DNA from: CAWCPR01 sp963797475
GTDB lineage: Bacteria; Chloroflexota; Anaerolineae; Anaerolineales; UBA4823
Reading direction: 5' to 3'
Assembly (NCBI GenBank): GCA_963797475.1
Contig: CAWCPR010000001.1
Location: 2,356,001 to 2,420,000, forward strand
DNA: 64,000 nt
Every line of letters starts with the position of its first letter. Positions within the stretch are counted from its first letter, which is position 1. The position numbers were made by a program, and so were the translations under genes. The notes beneath the pieces are model-generated. The model ran no database searches, was not told the DNA's origin, and saw nothing but the letters and a program-made list of their open reading frames with translations. Shown piece by piece: positions 15,747 to 24,431 of the stretch.

Positions 15747-18191
15747 ATGGCAAAGACGACTGAAAACAGAAGCGGATTAAAACTGAGGGCGCAACTGGCT
15801 CTCAGCTTTTCTGCCATAGCCTTTATCCTGATCGCTCTCTCGACGGTTGTATCTTACACAACGTTTCGGGGCCAACTACGACAAAGCACCCGCGATCGCT
15901 TGCTAGACCTGACCAGCGTGGTGGCATCCCAGGTAAACGGCGATAACCATGCGCTCCTGAACAATCCTAAGGACCAGCAGGGGCCTGCATACCAGGAAAT
16001 CTGGCAATCGTTGATGGACCTGCAACGAGGCTCTCAGGATTTCGGCTCGGCTTATACCATGCGCGCGGGTGAGGCCGGCCAAATTTTGTTGATTGTGGAT
16101 GGGGCTGAAGATCCTGAACCATTAGGGGAGGTCTACAGCGACCCCGGTCCGGTCCTCGGGCAGAATTTCCTCACGATGGACCAGCCCATGGCAGAGGACG
16201 ATTATTACACGGACGAATGGGGCACCTGGTTGTCCGCCTATGCCCCTTTCTACCGCTCGGATGGGTCGCGCGAGGGGATCGTTGGAATCGACATCAACGC
16301 CGAATCCATTATCTCCCGAGAATGGCGCGCTTTATGGGCCGGCCTGGCGTTGATCGCCATCTCGCTGCCCGTAACCCTGGTATTAGGCTGGATTTTCGGG
16401 CAGCGTTTGGCTGCCCCGGTTGGGGTACTTACCGGGGCCGTTAAAAAATTCGCCCGCGGCGAAACCCCTGGGACGCGAGAAATGGAAAGCATCCAGAGAT
16501 TAAGCAGCCGTCGAGACGAGATCGGGCAAATGGGCGGCGCTTTTGTAGAACTCGCGACCTATCTCCACCACATCCAGGAGTTTGCAGCGGCGCTTACCCA
16601 GGGGGACTTAACCGTCAGGGGGATTGCCCGCTCTCAACAAGACGATCTGGGAATGGGCTTCGAACGCATGGCGGCGAGTTTTCGCGCAACAATCGGCCAG
16701 TTTACAGACAACGTAAAACGTTTGAAGGCCGCATCCGAACAGCTCTTGCACTCCGCCAGGCAAACAGATAACGCCTCCATGCAGATTGCGGCGGCGGTCA
16801 AGCAAGTTGCGATCGGCAGCAACCAGCAAGCTGAGGGGGCAGCCCACACCGCCGCTTCAGTCGAAAAGATTGGCCGGCTGATCGAGTCCGTCGCTCAGGA
16901 TGCGCAGGGCCAGGCCAGGACCGTGGAGAACGCCTTTACAGTCGTCGGCCAGATTGGGGATGCGATCCGGTTGGTTTCCAGCCACGTCAATGCCTTCTCG
17001 AACAATTCGGCCAGGGCGGCTGAATCAGCCCGCTCCGGCGCCCAAACGGTCCAACATGCCATCCAGGGGATGGATACGATAAAATCCCAGGTAGATCTTT
17101 CTACCCAGAAAGTGCGCGACATGGGCCAGCGATCCAATCAGATCGGCGAGATTGTCGAAACGATTGACGACATCGCCTCGCAGACCAACCTACTGGCGTT
17201 GAACGCAGCCATTGAGGCGGCCCACGCTGGCGGCGCCTGGCAAACCCTCAGCGAAAAACTATTGCAGGACCATCTATTTTGCGCCTGTAGTTTGCTGGCT
17301 GAGCTGCTGGCTTCCCACCCAGAAAAGATCGATTCTGAGGAGCTTTCCCGCCTGGCAGAGATGAGCAAGGTGGATACGCTGCAGGTGACCGATGAGGACG
17401 GCGTTATTCTTTATTCCAGCCAGCCCGAAAACGTTGGTTTTCGCTTTCCCGAATCCAGCCATGGGCAAGCTGCTGGTTTTCGCTCGCTGCTCGAGAGCAG
17501 TACGGGTGTGCTTCGCCAACCAGTCCAGGCGCGCGAACAGGATGGCAAACCTTATTTGTATCTCGGCATCTCCCGGAAAGACCGGCGCGGTATTATCCAG
17601 GCAGGCGTACCGGGCAGCTACGTTTTGAGCTTTTCCAGCTCGGTAAATGGATTCGCCGTTGTTGCGGAGGAAGTGCGCAAGCTGGCCGAGCGCGTCGCCC
17701 TGGAGACTCGAGAGATCGGTGCCTTGGTCCATAGCATCCAAAAATCCGTTGGCGAAGCTGTATTGGCAATGGATCAGAGCACCCTCCAGGTTGAAAGCGG
17801 CGTTGTAAACACGCACCAGGCGGGCGAAGCGCTGTCCAGCATCCTGGATGTTGCGGAGACAGTCCACCGCCAGGCGGAGGAAGCCTCAACGATCGTGCAG
17901 CGCATGGTCGCCTCTTCCGACGAATTGGTTAAAGCAATGGATGCAGTCTCGGCGGTTACCCAGAAAAACTCGACTTCGACGGGGAAAATGGCTGCCGGCT
18001 CGGCGGAAATCACCCACTCGATCGAGGATATCGCCAGTGTAAGCGAAGAGAACAGCGCCGCGGTCGAGGAAGTGAACGCCAAAACCGAGGAAGTGAACGA
18101 ATTGGTTTCGGCTGTCACCGCTGCGGCCCAAAACCTGGCCGGAATGGCCCAAACCCTGGAGCAATCCTTACTGCAGTTCAAAGGGGTTTAA
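15747..18191 (+). CDS. Chemoreceptor (MCP) with a sensor-like domain inserted at the hairpin tip
   Basis: Transmembrane helix 1 at ~18-40, an extracellular Cache-like domain to ~195, transmembrane helix 2 at ~197-218, HAMP to ~275, then the cytoplasmic signalling hairpin to residue 814. The conserved tip is split: the ascending part ends QTNLLALNAAIEAAHAG at 495 and the descending part resumes GFAVVAEEVRKLAERVA at 635. The usual GExGR turn is replaced by ~139 in-frame residues (496-634) with a leading helix, then VDTLQVTDEDGVILYSSQ and PYLYLGISRKDRRGIIQ, the look of a PAS/sCache-type sensor. Reading frame and base use are continuous across both joints. The helices that bind CheA and CheW are otherwise intact. 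It is the only receptor gene in the window and is next to cheW. Confidence 0.9.
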   Translation: MAKTTENRSGLKLRAQLALSFSAIAFILIALSTVVSYTTFRGQLRQSTRDRLLDLTSVVASQVNGDNHALLNNPKDQQGPAYQEIWQSLMDLQRGSQDFGSAYTMRAGEAGQILLIVDGAEDPEPLGEVYSDPGPVLGQNFLTMDQPMAEDDYYTDEWGTWLSAYAPFYRSDGSREGIVGIDINAESIISREWRALWAGLALIAISLPVTLVLGWIFGQRLAAPVGVLTGAVKKFARGETPGTREMESIQRLSSRRDEIGQMGGAFVELATYLHHIQEFAAALTQGDLTVRGIARSQQDDLGMGFERMAASFRATIGQFTDNVKRLKAASEQLLHSARQTDNASMQIAAAVKQVAIGSNQQAEGAAHTAASVEKIGRLIESVAQDAQGQARTVENAFTVVGQIGDAIRLVSSHVNAFSNNSARAAESARSGAQTVQHAIQGMDTIKSQVDLSTQKVRDMGQRSNQIGEIVETIDDIASQTNLLALNAAIEAAHAGGAWQTLSEKLLQDHLFCACSLLAELLASHPEKIDSEELSRLAEMSKVDTLQVTDEDGVILYSSQPENVGFRFPESSHGQAAGFRSLLESSTGVLRQPVQAREQDGKPYLYLGISRKDRRGIIQAGVPGSYVLSFSSSVNGFAVVAEEVRKLAERVALETREIGALVHSIQKSVGEAVLAMDQSTLQVESGVVNTHQAGEALSSILDVAETVHRQAEEASTIVQRMVASSDELVKAMDAVSAVTQKNSTSTGKMAAGSAEITHSIEDIASVSEENSAAVEEVNAKTEEVNELVSAVTAAAQNLAGMAQTLEQSLLQFKGV

Positions 18192-18240
18192 CTCTGGCGC
18201 TTTACTCTGGCGAAAGTTCAAGTAAAATCTAATAGTAGCC

Positions 18241-18277
18241 TCTCAAATATTGGGGGGAATGCCCCGCTTTTTTGAGA
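18241..18277 (+). terminator. Terminator-like hairpin after the mcp gene
   Basis: GGGG-AATG-CCCC-GC is followed by six T, a classical intrinsic terminator core. The T run also lies in an outer inverted repeat (TCTCAAA and TTTGAGA). It is about 50 bases after the receptor stop and about 40 bases before the GH1 start; its right arm resembles the elements before cheY and cheW. Confidence 0.55.
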
Positions 18278-18314
18278 AGCGACCCAACACATCCATAATG
18301 AGGTGAATAACGTC

Positions 18315-19688
18315 ATGACGACCAAACTGACCTTTCCCACCGGCTTCCTCTGGGGATCAGCGACCGCTTCGTACCAGATCGAAGGGGCCTGGAATGAGGA
18401 CGGCAAGGGCGAATCGATTTGGGACCGGTTCGCCCATACGCCCGGCGCCGTGCATAACGGTGACAACGGAGACGTCGCCTGCGACCATTACCACCGCTGG
18501 GCGGAAGACGTAGACCTGATGAAAGACCTGGGTCTGCAAGCCTACCGCTTTTCTATAGCCTGGTCGCGCTTACTTCCGCAGGGCCGCGGCCCGGTGAACC
18601 AGGCCGGGCTTGATTTCTACAGCCGCCTGGTGGACCGGCTGCTGGAAGTGGGCATTCTCCCGGTTGTGACGCTCTATCACTGGGACCTGCCCCAGGCGCT
18701 GCAGGACGAGGGCGGTTGGCCGGAACGGGCCAGCGCACAGGCTTTTGTGGAATACGCCGGCCTGGCCAGCCGCCACCTTGGAGACCGGGTGAAGCATTGG
18801 ATTACCCTCAATGAGCCGTACGTTTCGGCGTTCATTGGATACCAGGAGGGCCGCCATGCACCCGGCTGGCAAGACTGGACGTCCGCCATCCGCGCCGCTC
18901 ACCACCTGCTATTAGCGCATGGCTGGGCCGTGCCCGTCATCCGCAGCAACAGCCCCGGATCGGAAGTGGGCATTACCCTCAATTACACGCACGCCATGCC
19001 CGCCTCTCCCAGTTCTGCCGACTTCCACGCGGCGCGCTTTTTTGACGGGCATGTCAACCGCTGGTTCCTGGATCCGCTTTACGGACGCCGCTATCCGGCG
19101 GATATCCTGGTCGATTACACCCTGGCAGGCCACCTGCCAGCGCAGGGGATGGCATTCGTCCAGCCGGGGGACATGCAGGCGATCGCTGCTCCGACGGATT
19201 TCATCGGCGTTAATTACTACACGCGCGCCGTGCTGCGTGATGAGAGCGCAGCCAACAACCTGCCGGTCACCGTCTTCACCGCTCCTGAGACCGAATGGAC
19301 GGAAATGGATTGGGAGATCTATCCGGAGGGCCTATACCAGGCGCTTTGCCGGATCTACTTCGACTACCAGCCGGGAAAAATTTACGTTACCGAAAACGGC
19401 GCCAGTTACGGGGATGGCCCAAATGGCGCGGGAAGCGTTCACGACGAACGCCGAACAGCTTACCTGCAAAGCCATTTCGCCGCCGCCCAGCGGGCGCTGC
19501 AAGCCGGCGTGCCGTTGGCGGGCTACTTCGTATGGTCGCTCATGGATAACTTCGAATGGGCCCTCGGCTACAGCCAGCGCTTTGGCATCATCTGGGTGGA
19601 TTTCCAGACCCAGGAGCGTCTCCTTAAAGACAGCGCCCTCTGGTACAAGAGCGTCATCGCCCAAAATGGATTCGAATGGCTGGAATGA
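18315..19688 (+). CDS. GH1 family beta-glucosidase/beta-glycosidase
   Basis: Hydrolyses beta-linked di- and oligosaccharides with retention. Family 1 hallmarks are clear: FLWGSATASYQIEGAW at the N-terminus, acid/base E167 in TLNEPYVS and nucleophile E360 in YVTENGAS. Length (457 aa) is typical. No signal peptide, so cytoplasmic. The ATG at 18315 is chosen; a GTG at 18303 is also in frame. Its stop overlaps the surE start (ATGA), so the two are co-translated. Confidence 0.95.
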   Translation: MTTKLTFPTGFLWGSATASYQIEGAWNEDGKGESIWDRFAHTPGAVHNGDNGDVACDHYHRWAEDVDLMKDLGLQAYRFSIAWSRLLPQGRGPVNQAGLDFYSRLVDRLLEVGILPVVTLYHWDLPQALQDEGGWPERASAQAFVEYAGLASRHLGDRVKHWITLNEPYVSAFIGYQEGRHAPGWQDWTSAIRAAHHLLLAHGWAVPVIRSNSPGSEVGITLNYTHAMPASPSSADFHAARFFDGHVNRWFLDPLYGRRYPADILVDYTLAGHLPAQGMAFVQPGDMQAIAAPTDFIGVNYYTRAVLRDESAANNLPVTVFTAPETEWTEMDWEIYPEGLYQALCRIYFDYQPGKIYVTENGASYGDGPNGAGSVHDERRTAYLQSHFAAAQRALQAGVPLAGYFVWSLMDNFEWALGYSQRFGIIWVDFQTQERLLKDSALWYKSVIAQNGFEWLE

Positions 19689-20497
19689 AAAAGGCAAAAG
19701 CGCAGATCTTATTGACCAACGACGATGGGATCCAGTCGCCCGGGCTGTGGGCTGCGGCAGAGGCGCTTTCGAAACTGGGCTTTGTCCACGTAGCCGCGCC
19801 GCGCGACCAGTTTTCCGGCGCCGGGCGCAGCCTGCCGATCACTACCGATGGGGTTATCCAGCCTCAAGAAGTGTACGTCGATGGAAAGACCTGGCAGGTG
19901 TACGCGGTCGGAGGCACCCCGGCCCAGACTGTGCTGCACGGTGTCCTGGAGATTCTCCCAGAGAAACCGGCCCTGGTCGTCTCCGGGATCAACTACGGAG
20001 AAAACCTGGGCACGGGCATCACCGCTTCCGGGACGGTGGGGGCCGCATTGGAAGCTTCTGCACTGGGCCTTCCAGCGCTGGCTATTTCGCTCGAAACCGA
20101 GACCGGATTGCACCTTTCCTACTCGACCGAGGTGGACTTCTCGGCTGCAGCCTACTTCACGGCCCTCTTCGGCCGGCTGTTGATGGAAAAAAGCTTGCCG
20201 CAGGATGTCGATGTGTTGAAGGTTGACGTGCCCTCGGATGCCACGCCAGACACCCCCTGGCAGATCACCCGCCTGTCGCACATGCCTTATTTTGAGCCCA
20301 TCCCGCCGCGGCGCGCCTCCTGGGAGACGCCCACCAAGGTGGGCTACCGCCAGGCGGGCGACCCGGCCCAAGATTCACTGGAAAGCGACGTTTATGCGGT
20401 GCGGGTCAAGCGGCTGGTCTCGGTTACGCCCCTCAGCCTGGATCTGACCTCGCGCGTATCGTTGAAAGCGCTGGACGAAATCCTGCGCGGCGCATGA
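19685..20497 (+). CDS. surE: 5'/3'-nucleotidase SurE
   Basis: Survival protein E family nucleotidase/exopolyphosphatase. The metal site LLTNDDGIQSPG is near the start, followed by VAAPRDQFSGAG and VSGINYGENLGTG, the three family signatures. The start at 19685 overlaps the GH1 stop by four bases; an in-frame ATG nine bases upstream is possible. SurE removes phosphate from nucleoside monophosphates, classically under stress. Confidence 0.93.
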   Translation: MKKAKAQILLTNDDGIQSPGLWAAAEALSKLGFVHVAAPRDQFSGAGRSLPITTDGVIQPQEVYVDGKTWQVYAVGGTPAQTVLHGVLEILPEKPALVVSGINYGENLGTGITASGTVGAALEASALGLPALAISLETETGLHLSYSTEVDFSAAAYFTALFGRLLMEKSLPQDVDVLKVDVPSDATPDTPWQITRLSHMPYFEPIPPRRASWETPTKVGYRQAGDPAQDSLESDVYAVRVKRLVSVTPLSLDLTSRVSLKALDEILRGA

Positions 20498-20512
20498 CCC
20501 GCGCCGCGCAGG
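20482..20512 (+). terminator. Hairpin over the surE stop codon
   Basis: A perfect 12-bp stem (CCTGCGCGGCGC with its complement) and a 7-base loop that contains the surE TGA. No good U tract follows, so it may act as a transcript-end stabiliser or Rho-assisted end rather than an intrinsic terminator. It separates surE from the convergent gene at 20562. Confidence 0.5.
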
Positions 20513-20561
20513 TAGTTATCGCCAGAATCAGAAAAGAGGCTGCGCTTGTTTTTTGAACTTC

Positions 20562-21353
20562 TTAATCGCCCCGCAGCACCGCCATCATTTGAGCGTGCAG
20601 CGCCGGGTTGGCAGCCAAAATCGAGCTGGGCGGCGAGACATAGTCGGGCTTGCCAAGCGGATTTGTGACTTTGGCGCCCGCCTCTTCAGCGATCAGCCCT
20701 CCGGCGGCGGAATCCCAGGGATAAAGCCGGATCTCCCAATATCCATCAAAGCGCCCGGCTGCCACATAGCAGAGATCCAGGGCAGCCGAGCCAAGCCGCC
20801 GCACAGCCTGGGCGCGCAACGAAAAGCGGACATATTCATCCAGATTATTATCCGAGTTGGTGCGAATATCGTAAGGAAAGCCGGTCACAAGCAAGCTGTG
20901 GTCCAGGTTATGTTGCGCTGAAACCCGGAGCGGTTCGCCGTTCAACCAGGCGCCGAGGCCGCGCTGCCCTGTGAAGCACTCATCCCGCAGCGGGTCGTAA
21001 ACCACGCCGAGCTGCATCACGTTTTCGTGCGCATACCCAATCGAGACGCAAAAAATCGGGACCCCATGGGAGAAGTTTACCGTGCCGTCCAGCGGGTCGA
21101 TGTACCACACGCAGCAGTCCTTGCCCGGGGAGCTGCCGCTCTCTTCCGCGATCACCCGGTCTTCGGGGTATTGCCTGCGGATCTCGCCCAGCAAGAAAGC
21201 TTCTGAACGGCGGTCCACTTCTGTAACCGGGTCGAGCAAGCTTTTATAATCAATTTGCAGCCGCTGGCCCAGGCCTGGCCGACCATTGTAGCCAGCGCGC
21301 AAGATCTCGCCTGCCTGGCGCGCCAGATTTTCAAGTTCAGCTAAAGTTGGCAT
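20562..21353 (-). CDS. Inositol monophosphatase family phosphatase
   Basis: Lithium-sensitive phosphatase superfamily. Metal-binding motif 1 is VWYIDPLDGTVNFSHG, motif 2 is YPWDSAAGGLIAEEAGA, and the upstream acidic cluster VIAEESG is present. Length (263 aa) matches inositol-1-monophosphatases; related substrates such as fructose bisphosphate or PAP cannot be excluded from motifs alone. It lies 12 bases after the response regulator gene on the same strand, so the pair is probably co-transcribed. Confidence 0.88.
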   Translation of the reverse strand: MPTLAELENLARQAGEILRAGYNGRPGLGQRLQIDYKSLLDPVTEVDRRSEAFLLGEIRRQYPEDRVIAEESGSSPGKDCCVWYIDPLDGTVNFSHGVPIFCVSIGYAHENVMQLGVVYDPLRDECFTGQRGLGAWLNGEPLRVSAQHNLDHSLLVTGFPYDIRTNSDNNLDEYVRFSLRAQAVRRLGSAALDLCYVAAGRFDGYWEIRLYPWDSAAGGLIAEEAGAKVTNPLGKPDYVSPPSSILAANPALHAQMMAVLRGD

Positions 21354-21365
21354 TTTCTATGGATA

Positions 21366-21992
21366 TTACCGCGGGGCATGCTGCTTGAGTAAGCGGTAAA
21401 GCTCGTCCAGCTCTTCCCGGATCTGGTCGCCCTGGCTGCGCGCCTCCTGGAGCAGGGCCTGGAAGGCCGGCTTCTGCTCCACCGGCAGGGTCTCCAGCAG
21501 CCGCTCGGTGCGGGCGATTTGCGAGCCCTTATAGCGCAATTTCTGCTCAAGCCGCTCGCGATAGCCCATGTAAAATTCCCTATCCCCTAAGGGAGGCGGC
21601 AGCTTTGGGGGGCCCATAGTCAACACTTCTGCGACGGTGAGCAAAAACTCCTCCGTGTCCACTGGTTTTTCCAGGAAACGCGCTGCCCCCAACCGCAAAG
21701 CAAAATCCTTGTCATCTGGCGTGATATAAGTAGCCGAGAGGAAGATAATGGGGATATCTTTCGTTTTCGGGTTGGTGCGCAGCCTGTGGACCAGGGAAAA
21801 ACCGTCCAGCTTGGGCATTAAAATGTCGGTAATCACCAGCGCCGGGTGTTCCGATCTAACAACTTCCAGCGCCTCTTCGCCATTGGTGGCGGTCACCACG
21901 GGATAACCCTTGAAGCGCAGGGTGACATCCAATAGTTGCAGAATATTCGGAATATCGTCGACGACAAGCAGTGGACCGTAAGGGATGTTCAT
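21366..21992 (-). CDS. Response regulator with C-terminal coiled coil
   Basis: The first ~125 residues are a receiver domain: LLVVDDIPN, phospho-acceptor Asp in LVITDILMPKLDG, the Ser of FLSATY and Lys in FLEKPVD. The remaining ~80 residues are charged and helical (YRERLEQKLRYKGSQIARTE) with no DNA-binding or enzymatic motif, suggesting dimerisation or partner binding. No kinase gene is adjacent. Confidence 0.85.
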   Translation of the reverse strand: MNIPYGPLLVVDDIPNILQLLDVTLRFKGYPVVTATNGEEALEVVRSEHPALVITDILMPKLDGFSLVHRLRTNPKTKDIPIIFLSATYITPDDKDFALRLGAARFLEKPVDTEEFLLTVAEVLTMGPPKLPPPLGDREFYMGYRERLEQKLRYKGSQIARTERLLETLPVEQKPAFQALLQEARSQGDQIREELDELYRLLKQHAPR

Positions 21993-22072
21993 AGGCTCAG
22001 GTTACTCCGTTATTCCGCTCAATTTTATCCGCGGGATAGGAGAGTCGGGCGAACAAAACTGCAAGGCGCCTG

Positions 22073-22714
22073 TCAGGCCTCGCCAGCGACTTCCATCGCC
22101 AGGCGTTCAAAATAAACCCGCATCAACTCGTGGCGTTCAGCGGCGATGGCGCGCCCGGCGGATGTGAGCATGCGCTCTTTCAACTTTCGTAATTTAAACA
22201 GGTATTCGTGGTAGGCGCTGTGCATTTCCCCCGAGGCCAGCTCACCGGTCCTCAGAAATTGCTCTGAGGGGGCAAGATAAGCGGGCATCCCATGCAGGGC
22301 GGCATAGGCCACTGCGCGGGCAACGCCGATCGCCCCGATCGCGTCCAGCTTATCGGCATCGAATAAAACCCTGGCTTCCAGAGATTGCGGCAACTCGGAA
22401 TCGTCACGGAAGCGATGGGCGCGGATACAGTGCTGCACGGCAGCAATCCGCTCGGAGGGCCAACCTTCACCCTGCAACACTTGACCGGCGAACCCGGCCG
22501 AGGCGTGCTGGTGAGCGATGCGTCCGGCCTCGCCGCCGGCGACGCCGCTGCCTTCGGCGTCATGCAGCAAAGCCGCCGCCCGCACCACCTCAACATCTGC
22601 GCCCTCCATGCGGGCCAGGCGCTCCGCTGTACGGTAGACCCGCAGGATATGGTCGAAACCGTGCACGGGATCGGAATGCGAATACCAGAGGCTGGCCTGA
22701 TCAAGGGTGGGCAC
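22073..22714 (-). CDS. HD domain phosphohydrolase
   Basis: Metal-dependent HD superfamily. The conserved residues are visible: HGFDHILRVYRTAERLA near the start, AALLHDAEG as the HD pair, a downstream HQHASAGFA, and LFDADKLDAIGAIG. Substrate is unknown; relatives act on nucleotides or phosphate monoesters. Closely spaced genes follow on the same strand. Confidence 0.82.
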   Translation of the reverse strand: MPTLDQASLWYSHSDPVHGFDHILRVYRTAERLARMEGADVEVVRAAALLHDAEGSGVAGGEAGRIAHQHASAGFAGQVLQGEGWPSERIAAVQHCIRAHRFRDDSELPQSLEARVLFDADKLDAIGAIGVARAVAYAALHGMPAYLAPSEQFLRTGELASGEMHSAYHEYLFKLRKLKERMLTSAGRAIAAERHELMRVYFERLAMEVAGEA

Positions 22715-22763
22715 AGAGTTTCTCGTTACGAGCCTTGAAATCCGGCTGGGAAGCTGTTCCCGG

Positions 22764-22958
22764 CTAAATGCTGCCGAAATAACGCATTACGAACAGCAGC
22801 AGTGCAATGACCAGGATTAACGCGCATCCCAGGGTAAAGATGCGCATGGCGATGCGAAAGAAGATGCGCACCAAAATCCAGACCACCAGGAGCGCCAGGA
22901 CGAAAACGACGACTCCGGTCAACTGGTCGAGCGTGGGTAAAGTCAATAAAACGTTCAT
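22764..22958 (-). CDS. Small two-helix membrane protein
   Basis: 64 aa, almost entirely hydrophobic, with two predicted membrane helices (about 13-36 and 40-60) separated by a short basic turn (RIFFRIAMRIF). No family recognised. It sits ten bases after hutI in the same direction, so it is probably translated, but its role is unknown. Confidence 0.55.
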   Translation of the reverse strand: MNVLLTLPTLDQLTGVVVFVLALLVVWILVRIFFRIAMRIFTLGCALILVIALLLFVMRYFGSI

Positions 22959-22968
22959 AGGCGATTGA

Positions 22969-24219
22969 TTATACCGGGTAAATCCGCCCTTTCTTGATGA
23001 CCGTTTGCACCAGATTTACGCCGAAACGATAGCCCAGGTGGCGGTAGTCAGGCGCGGAGAGGATAAGCAGATCGGCCTGCTTACCGGGCTCCAGGGAGCC
23101 CAGGCGGTCGGCGCGGGCGATGGCAGCCGCGGCGTTGATCGTAGCGGCAGCGATCGCCTCGGCGGGGGTAAGGTGCATGGTACGACAGGCCAGGGCGATC
23201 ACCATCTGCATACTCTCACACCAGGCGGAGCCTGGGTTGAGGTCGCTGCCCAGCGCCAGCAGGCCGCCCGCCTCGAGAAAGGTCCGGGCTAGCATAAAGC
23301 TGCCCTGCGCCAGGTCGAAAGGTGTGCAGGGCAGGGCCACGGCAGCAGCAGGGCTGCTGGCCAACCGGGCAAGCTCGTCGGGTGGGGTCTTCACCAGGTG
23401 ATCGGCCGACACTGCGCCCAGCTCCACAGCCAGGCTGGCCCCGCCCAGATGAGTCAGCTCGTCAGTCTGGATCTTCAGTGGAAAACCTAAAAGGCGCGCC
23501 GCCTCCAACACCTGGCGCGCCTGCTGCAAATCGAAGGCGCCCGCTTCACAGTAGACATCGACGAACGGCAAGTCCTGGTAAGGCGCATGGTGAGGCCACC
23601 ACTCCTTAAGGATCGGCAACATGGTCTGGCACACCAACTCGACATAATCTTCGGGGTGGTCCAGGTAGTTCGGGTGGATGGCATGTGCGCCCAGGAAGGT
23701 CATCGCCAGTTCGAGCGGACCTTCCACGTCCAGGGACAGCAGCGCCTGCAGCAAGCGCAGCTCCGTAGAAGTGCTCAGGCCATAGCCGGTTTTTACTTCG
23801 GCCGTGGTTGTGCCATAGTTGAACATTGTCCACAAGCGCGGGCGTGTCTCTTTAAGAATTTTCTCCAAAGGCGCTGCACAGGTGGCGCGCACGGTCGCGT
23901 ACAACCCGCTGCCGGAGAGCAGCAGCTCCTGGTAGGATTTTCCTTGCAGGCGCTGCTCGAATTCGCCGGCCCGGTCGCCGGCCCAGATCGCATGCGTATG
24001 CGCGTCCACCAGGCCCGGCATCACCACCTGTCCGGCGGCATCCAGGGCCGGCTCGTCCGGGTAAGACTGGCGCAGCTCCTGGCTGGAGCCCACGGCGACG
24101 ATCTTCTCGTCGCGGATGAGCAGCGCGCCATCCGGAATGATGCCCAGGCGCCCAAGATCGCGCCCGCGCTGCGGGCCGCCGGCAAGCGTTAGCAGTTGGG
24201 AAGCGGAATGGATCAGCAT
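22969..24219 (-). CDS. hutI: Imidazolonepropionase HutI
   Basis: Amidohydrolase that opens imidazolone propionate in histidine breakdown. Metal ligands are visible: GLVDAHTHAIWAGDR, the His of LGAHAIHP, DELTHLGG, and Asp in LGSDLNPGSAW. Length (~416 aa) is typical. I start at the ATG at 24219 (MLIHSASQLL) because the upstream 27 codons look like leader. The other hut genes are not next to it in this window, so histidine breakdown genes are scattered or lie elsewhere. Confidence 0.93.
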   Translation of the reverse strand: MLIHSASQLLTLAGGPQRGRDLGRLGIIPDGALLIRDEKIVAVGSSQELRQSYPDEPALDAAGQVVMPGLVDAHTHAIWAGDRAGEFEQRLQGKSYQELLLSGSGLYATVRATCAAPLEKILKETRPRLWTMFNYGTTTAEVKTGYGLSTSTELRLLQALLSLDVEGPLELAMTFLGAHAIHPNYLDHPEDYVELVCQTMLPILKEWWPHHAPYQDLPFVDVYCEAGAFDLQQARQVLEAARLLGFPLKIQTDELTHLGGASLAVELGAVSADHLVKTPPDELARLASSPAAAVALPCTPFDLAQGSFMLARTFLEAGGLLALGSDLNPGSAWCESMQMVIALACRTMHLTPAEAIAAATINAAAAIARADRLGSLEPGKQADLLILSAPDYRHLGYRFGVNLVQTVIKKGRIYPV

Positions 24220-24319
24220 GGCTGCGGGATGGGGAAACGACCGGTTTGAGTAGCTGTGGAACGCCACCTGGATTATCCCACTGTTGGCGCAGTTTGGCAA
24301 ACCTCGAGTCCTGGCGGGG

Positions 24320-24325
24320 TATAAT
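24320..24325 (+). promoter_or_regulatory. Candidate -10 box upstream of the aspartase-like gene
   Basis: A perfect TATAAT lies 107 bases upstream of the ATG at 24432. A TTGGCA at 24294 could serve as -35 but the 20-base spacing is long. The leader includes a small hairpin (CTGGCC-GAA-GGCCAG, 24375-24389) and an AGGAGGG ribosome site. Confidence 0.45.
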
Positions 24326-24431
24326 TATTTTACGATCCGGAAATTCCCGGCAAACAGGGTTGGGCGCTTTGCCCCTGGCCGAAGGCCAGTGGTCGGCGCA
24401 CCACCCGGTACCAGGAGGGAATAAAATATTT

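Noticed and set aside
18919..20226. 435-codon frame across the GH1/surE junction
   Set aside because: It runs out of frame through two well-identified genes and has Arg/Ser/Pro-rich shadow composition.
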